Shown: piece after piece, positions 5,530 through 7,892 of the stretch | Layout: each line of letters opens with the position of its first letter | Position numbering within the stretch: position 1 is the first letter of the stretch | Made by a program: the position numbers and the translations under genes | Notes under the pieces: model-generated | The model's database searches: none | Seen by the model: only the letters and a program-made list of their open reading frames with translations | What the model was told of the DNA's origin: nothing | Assembly: GCA_012510865.1 (NCBI GenBank) | Contig: JAAZHF010000303.1 | Span: forward strand, 1-7,892 | DNA from: Gammaproteobacteria bacterium | Lineage (GTDB): Bacteria > Pseudomonadota > Gammaproteobacteria > Xanthomonadales > Xanthomonadaceae | Direction: 5' to 3' | Length of the DNA stretch: 7,892 bases

Positions 5530-6888
5530 ATGGCGGCACTCACCCACAACGCGCTAACAGGCTTGCAAGCCGGGAAGTGGGCATCTGACAAGGGACCGCG
5601 AGGCGCGGGGACACTGGTCGCCTACCGCAGCGGCAAGGGCCGCGACGGCCGCGTGCTGTTCTACTTCCGCTACACCAAACCGGACGGCGACCGGGACAGC
5701 TATCCGCTGGGCGAGTGGCAGGGCACCGGCGGCCCCCTGACCCTCAAAGCGGCGCGCAGCCGGGCCAACGAACTTTCGGCCCGCTACAAGGCCGGCGACC
5801 GCGACCTACGCGCGGTGCTGGAAGCAGAGGAGCGCGAGGCAAGGCGAGAGCGCGAAGCCGCAGAGAGGGCCGCGCAAGCAGAGCAGGAAAGGCAGCAAGC
5901 CACGCTAGGGGCACTACTGACGGCCTACGCCGACTCGCTGGAAGCCCGAGGCAGGGCGAGCGCCAAGGCGGTCAGGGCAGCCATCCGCCGCCATGTTGCA
6001 GAGGCTTGGCCCGTGTTATGGGACACCCCCGCCGACGACCTTACGGCGGACGACCTGCTGTCTGTTCTGATTCGGCTCACCGAGAACGGAAAGCTGCGCG
6101 AGGCCGCCAAGGTCCGCTCCTACCTGCATTCGGCCTATGCCGCAGGCGTGAAGGCGCGGACTACCGCGAGCGCGACCCCGGCGCTGCGCGCGCTGCGAAT
6201 CCGGACCAACCCGGCGCGGGACCTCGGCACGATCGAAGGCGCCAGCAATGTCCGCGACCGCGCGTTGAGCGCGTCGGGGCTGCGCGCCTATTGGCGCCGG
6301 ATCGAAACCCTGCCTGACCACGATGCCGCCTGCCTGCGCTTCCACCTGCTGACGGGCGGACAGCGCATCGAGCAGCTGGCGCGCGCGACCGTGGCCGACT
6401 ACGACGCAGACCAGGCGACCGTTACCCTGCGCGACCCTAAGGGGCGCAGAACTAATGCGCGGCTCCACGTTGTCCCCTTGATCCCGGCGGCGGTCGAAGC
6501 CCTGCACGCTATGGCGCCGGAGCGCGTCGGGGACTACCTGTTCACCACCACGGCTGGCGCCACGGGGATGGTCACTTCCACCGCCTACTTGCGGTGTCGC
6601 GCCGTTATGGAAGCGATGTGCGAGGCAGGAGAGCTTCCCGGCGGAGAGTTTTCCATCACTGACATTCGGCGTACCGTGGAAACCCGCTTGGCAGACCTGG
6701 GCATCCATTCGGACGTGCGCGCGCAGTTGCAGTCACACGGTCTTGGCGGCGTGCAGTCCCGGCACTATGACCGCCATGACTACCTGCCCGAAAAGCGGAG
6801 CGCGCTGGAGGCCCTGTATCGCCTTGTGACAACGGAGGGCGCCAAGGTGGTCCCCCTGCGCGGGAAGCGAGCGGGAAGCGCCGCATAG
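5530..6888 (+). CDS. int: Tyrosine recombinase/integrase of a tRNA-Phe integrative element
   Basis: Site-specific recombinase that inserts and excises the element, 452 residues from ATG 5530. This start is chosen because GGGGA (5518-5522) lies 7 bases upstream; the frame is open back to a TTG at 5410, but that stretch is the repeat region. Residues about 27-95 resemble an arm-type DNA-binding domain (VLFYFRYTKPDGDR, 42-55; YPLGEW, 58-63; LTLKAARSRA, 70-79). A charged coiled-coil-like linker (about 95-124) and a SAM-like core-binding domain (about 125-235) follow. The catalytic domain has R279 (TGGQR), K304 (DPKGRR), R380 (DIRRT), H403 (QSHGLGGVQ) and nucleophile Y413 (RHYDRHDY). The box II position usually filled by His (HDLRRT) is Thr377 here. 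The gene adjoins the tRNA-Phe fragment and points into the element, the usual layout. A basic tail (441-448) ends the protein. Confidence 0.93.
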   Translation: MAALTHNALTGLQAGKWASDKGPRGAGTLVAYRSGKGRDGRVLFYFRYTKPDGDRDSYPLGEWQGTGGPLTLKAARSRANELSARYKAGDRDLRAVLEAEEREARREREAAERAAQAEQERQQATLGALLTAYADSLEARGRASAKAVRAAIRRHVAEAWPVLWDTPADDLTADDLLSVLIRLTENGKLREAAKVRSYLHSAYAAGVKARTTASATPALRALRIRTNPARDLGTIEGASNVRDRALSASGLRAYWRRIETLPDHDAACLRFHLLTGGQRIEQLARATVADYDADQATVTLRDPKGRRTNARLHVVPLIPAAVEALHAMAPERVGDYLFTTTAGATGMVTSTAYLRCRAVMEAMCEAGELPGGEFSITDIRRTVETRLADLGIHSDVRAQLQSHGLGGVQSRHYDRHDYLPEKRSALEALYRLVTTEGAKVVPLRGKRAGSAA

Positions 6889-6965
6889 GGGCGATGCAGC
6901 GGGCGTGCAGCGCAATAGCAGACCCACGCTGCTCCACTAAAATGCCCGCAGGAAGCTAGCGTTGC
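6889..6965. other. Short convergent intergenic region, no clear terminator
   Basis: These 77 bases separate the convergent stops of the integrase and the DUF1828-like gene. A six-base inverted repeat GCAGCG (6907-6912) / CGCTGC (6927-6932) with a 14-base loop is followed a few bases on by CTAAAATG, but there is no T-run in the right place on either strand. I see no promoter, small gene or convincing terminator here. Confidence 0.3.
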
Positions 6966-7757
6966 CTATTGCAGCGTTTCCAACTCCATTCCCACGAGAG
7001 AAGCGACTCGTGACATTGATCCAATCTCATCGTCGCGGTAAACCGTTGTTGCATCTAGTCGATTCATCGCGCGCCGAAGCGAACGATTATTGATCTGCGG
7101 TGGCTTCTCTCTTTCAAGCATCAAAGCAACCTTGAGACCGGCGTTCCGCTCTTTGTTCTCCATCCAAAGAATCACAGCCTCATTGACTCGTTCATCAGTG
7201 GTGGCGAAGTAGAGCGCCAACGAAGATCCATTCTTCTGAATAAGCGCGTCCGCCTCAAAGTCCTTCAGCAGCTTATGTGGGGCCGTTCGATACTGAATCG
7301 TCGCGCCCTGCGATAGGAGCCGATCCAAATCTGCAATAACGTCCTCACGGAACGTATTGGCCACGGTCTCATTATTCAGCAGCTCCAAGTCTTGGACGCG
7401 CAGCAATAGCGCGACAAAGCGCATTGCTTCCGAGGGTAAGTCACTTTCAAGCACATACTCTGAATGCAGCTCCATAGACTCGTCATCGAAAGAAGCACCG
7501 TGCTCCTCAAGCAAACGATGAAAAGCAACCGCGCGCGAACCAGAATCGAGGTTAACTCCGGCAGCTTCAATCATCGGCACGACAAGGCCGGAGTCCTCGA
7601 CACGCCATAGGCCGGCATCCAACGGGTGGCGTGTAACGTAGAAGCCGATGGCATCTCCATCTCGGGTCATGAAGCCAGTACGCACGACGAGGCCAGCCGG
7701 GACGTTCGATACGTCCAGGTCTTGGCAAAACGCCTCGCAAAGCAACTGCTTGTTCAT
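6966..7757 (-). CDS. DUF1828-like protein of unknown function, element cargo
   Basis: A 263-residue soluble protein with no signal peptide or membrane segment. The N-terminal half (VVRTGFMTRDGDAIGFYVTR, 24-43; WRVEDSGLVVPMIEAAGV, 51-68; then a helix and a region about 95-125) follows the DUF1828 pattern: a DGD strand, a D.G strand, and a short Leu-rich helix. The C-terminal half (FREDVIADL, 136-144, onward) could be a DUF1829-like domain: FEADALIQKNGSSLALYFATTD (167-188) is a strand pair, and a further strand ends near VALML (210-214). I see no ExK or other nuclease active site I would trust. GGAGGA (7768-7763) with a 5-base spacer supports the ATG at 7757. The start overlaps the stop of the upstream gene as ATGA. 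Codon use is less GC-rich than in the chromosomal genes. The family match is from memory and moderate; the function is unknown. Confidence 0.75.
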   Translation of the reverse strand: MNKQLLCEAFCQDLDVSNVPAGLVVRTGFMTRDGDAIGFYVTRHPLDAGLWRVEDSGLVVPMIEAAGVNLDSGSRAVAFHRLLEEHGASFDDESMELHSEYVLESDLPSEAMRFVALLLRVQDLELLNNETVANTFREDVIADLDRLLSQGATIQYRTAPHKLLKDFEADALIQKNGSSLALYFATTDERVNEAVILWMENKERNAGLKVALMLEREKPPQINNRSLRRAMNRLDATTVYRDDEIGSMSRVASLVGMELETLQ

Positions 7758-7892
7758 GGCGCTCCTCCCGGAGGCAACCCTAACGACCCCTGTGCCGGGG
7801 CGCTGGCGAGCGGCGGAAGCTTAAAGTAACGGGCGGCGATCTCAGTAGCTGCGTCGTCACAGTCCGGGAACGGCAGACGGTTGTTCTTGACC
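7754..7892 (-). CDS. C-terminal end of an unrecognised protein, 3'-complete, coupled to the DUF1828-like gene
   Basis: The minus strand is open from the window edge to a TGA at 7756-7754. The first full codon (7891-7889) begins 45 residues starting VKNNRLPFPDCDDAATEIAA and ending LPPGGAP. The stop TGA overlaps the next ATG (ATGA, 7757-7754), and the Shine-Dalgarno of that gene lies inside this coding end, which strongly argues that the frame is translated and cotranscribed. The last 20 residues are Pro/Gly/Ala-rich and probably unstructured. The family cannot be told from this fragment. Confidence 0.65.
   Translation of the reverse strand, partial: VKNNRLPFPDCDDAATEIAARYFKLPPLASAPAQGSLGLPPGGAP

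Noticed and set aside
5205..5591. Minus-strand open frame of 128 codons across the att region
   Set aside because: It runs through the tRNA fragment, terminator and repeats; no ribosome site or domain supports it.
7626..7829. Plus-strand open frame of 67 codons
   Set aside because: It is antisense to the start of the DUF1828-like gene and its ATGA junction, with no supporting signals.

Overview
The window reads as GC-rich bacterial chromosome carrying the edge of an integrated mobile element. The strong GC skew at third codon positions, the tRNA-Phe with a GGCC-type acceptor end, and the style of the Ku, DUF445 and integrase proteins suggest a gammaproteobacterium near the Xanthomonadaceae (Lysobacter/Luteimonas-like). 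That placement is an impression, not a search result.

Left part (1-2918, + strand): a probable stress/DNA-repair operon. It begins with Ku, the end-binding protein of bacterial non-homologous end joining, cut at the window edge. Four bases after its stop follows a free-standing LigD-type polymerase/primase domain with no ligase or nuclease domain attached. After 86 bases, with a good Shine-Dalgarno, comes a YghA-like short-chain dehydrogenase with a Lys/Ala-rich N-terminal extension. Ku ends in a similar Lys/Ala-rich tail.

Middle part (2925-5173, - strand): two genes face the first group. The distal one encodes a DUF445 membrane protein. The proximal one encodes a class I SAM-dependent methyltransferase whose frame is broken by a single in-frame amber codon (5045-5047) after 42 codons. 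The downstream part still holds the SAM-binding motifs and could restart at 5026.

Junction (5174-5529): a minus-strand intrinsic terminator (about 5259-5281) is followed by the 3' half of a tRNA-Phe(GAA) gene (5303-5352). The 5' half of that tRNA is absent. The homology stops at the anticodon stem and is replaced by unrelated sequence, followed by three copies of a 10-bp direct repeat and a tyrosine recombinase gene. This is the signature of an integrative element inserted in tRNA-Phe. The terminator is then probably the native tRNA-Phe terminator, left on the chromosomal side.

Right part (5353-7892): inside the element. It holds the integrase (+) and, converging on it, two minus-strand genes joined by an ATGA stop/start overlap: the C-terminal end of an unrecognised protein and a 263-residue DUF1828-like protein. 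These cargo genes are visibly less GC-rich than the chromosome. The other end of the element, where an intact tRNA-Phe is expected, lies beyond the window.

Nothing here is clearly a new system. The best leads are the unidentified coupled cargo pair, the split NHEJ set with paired basic tails, the amber-interrupted methyltransferase, and the att site with its repeat array.
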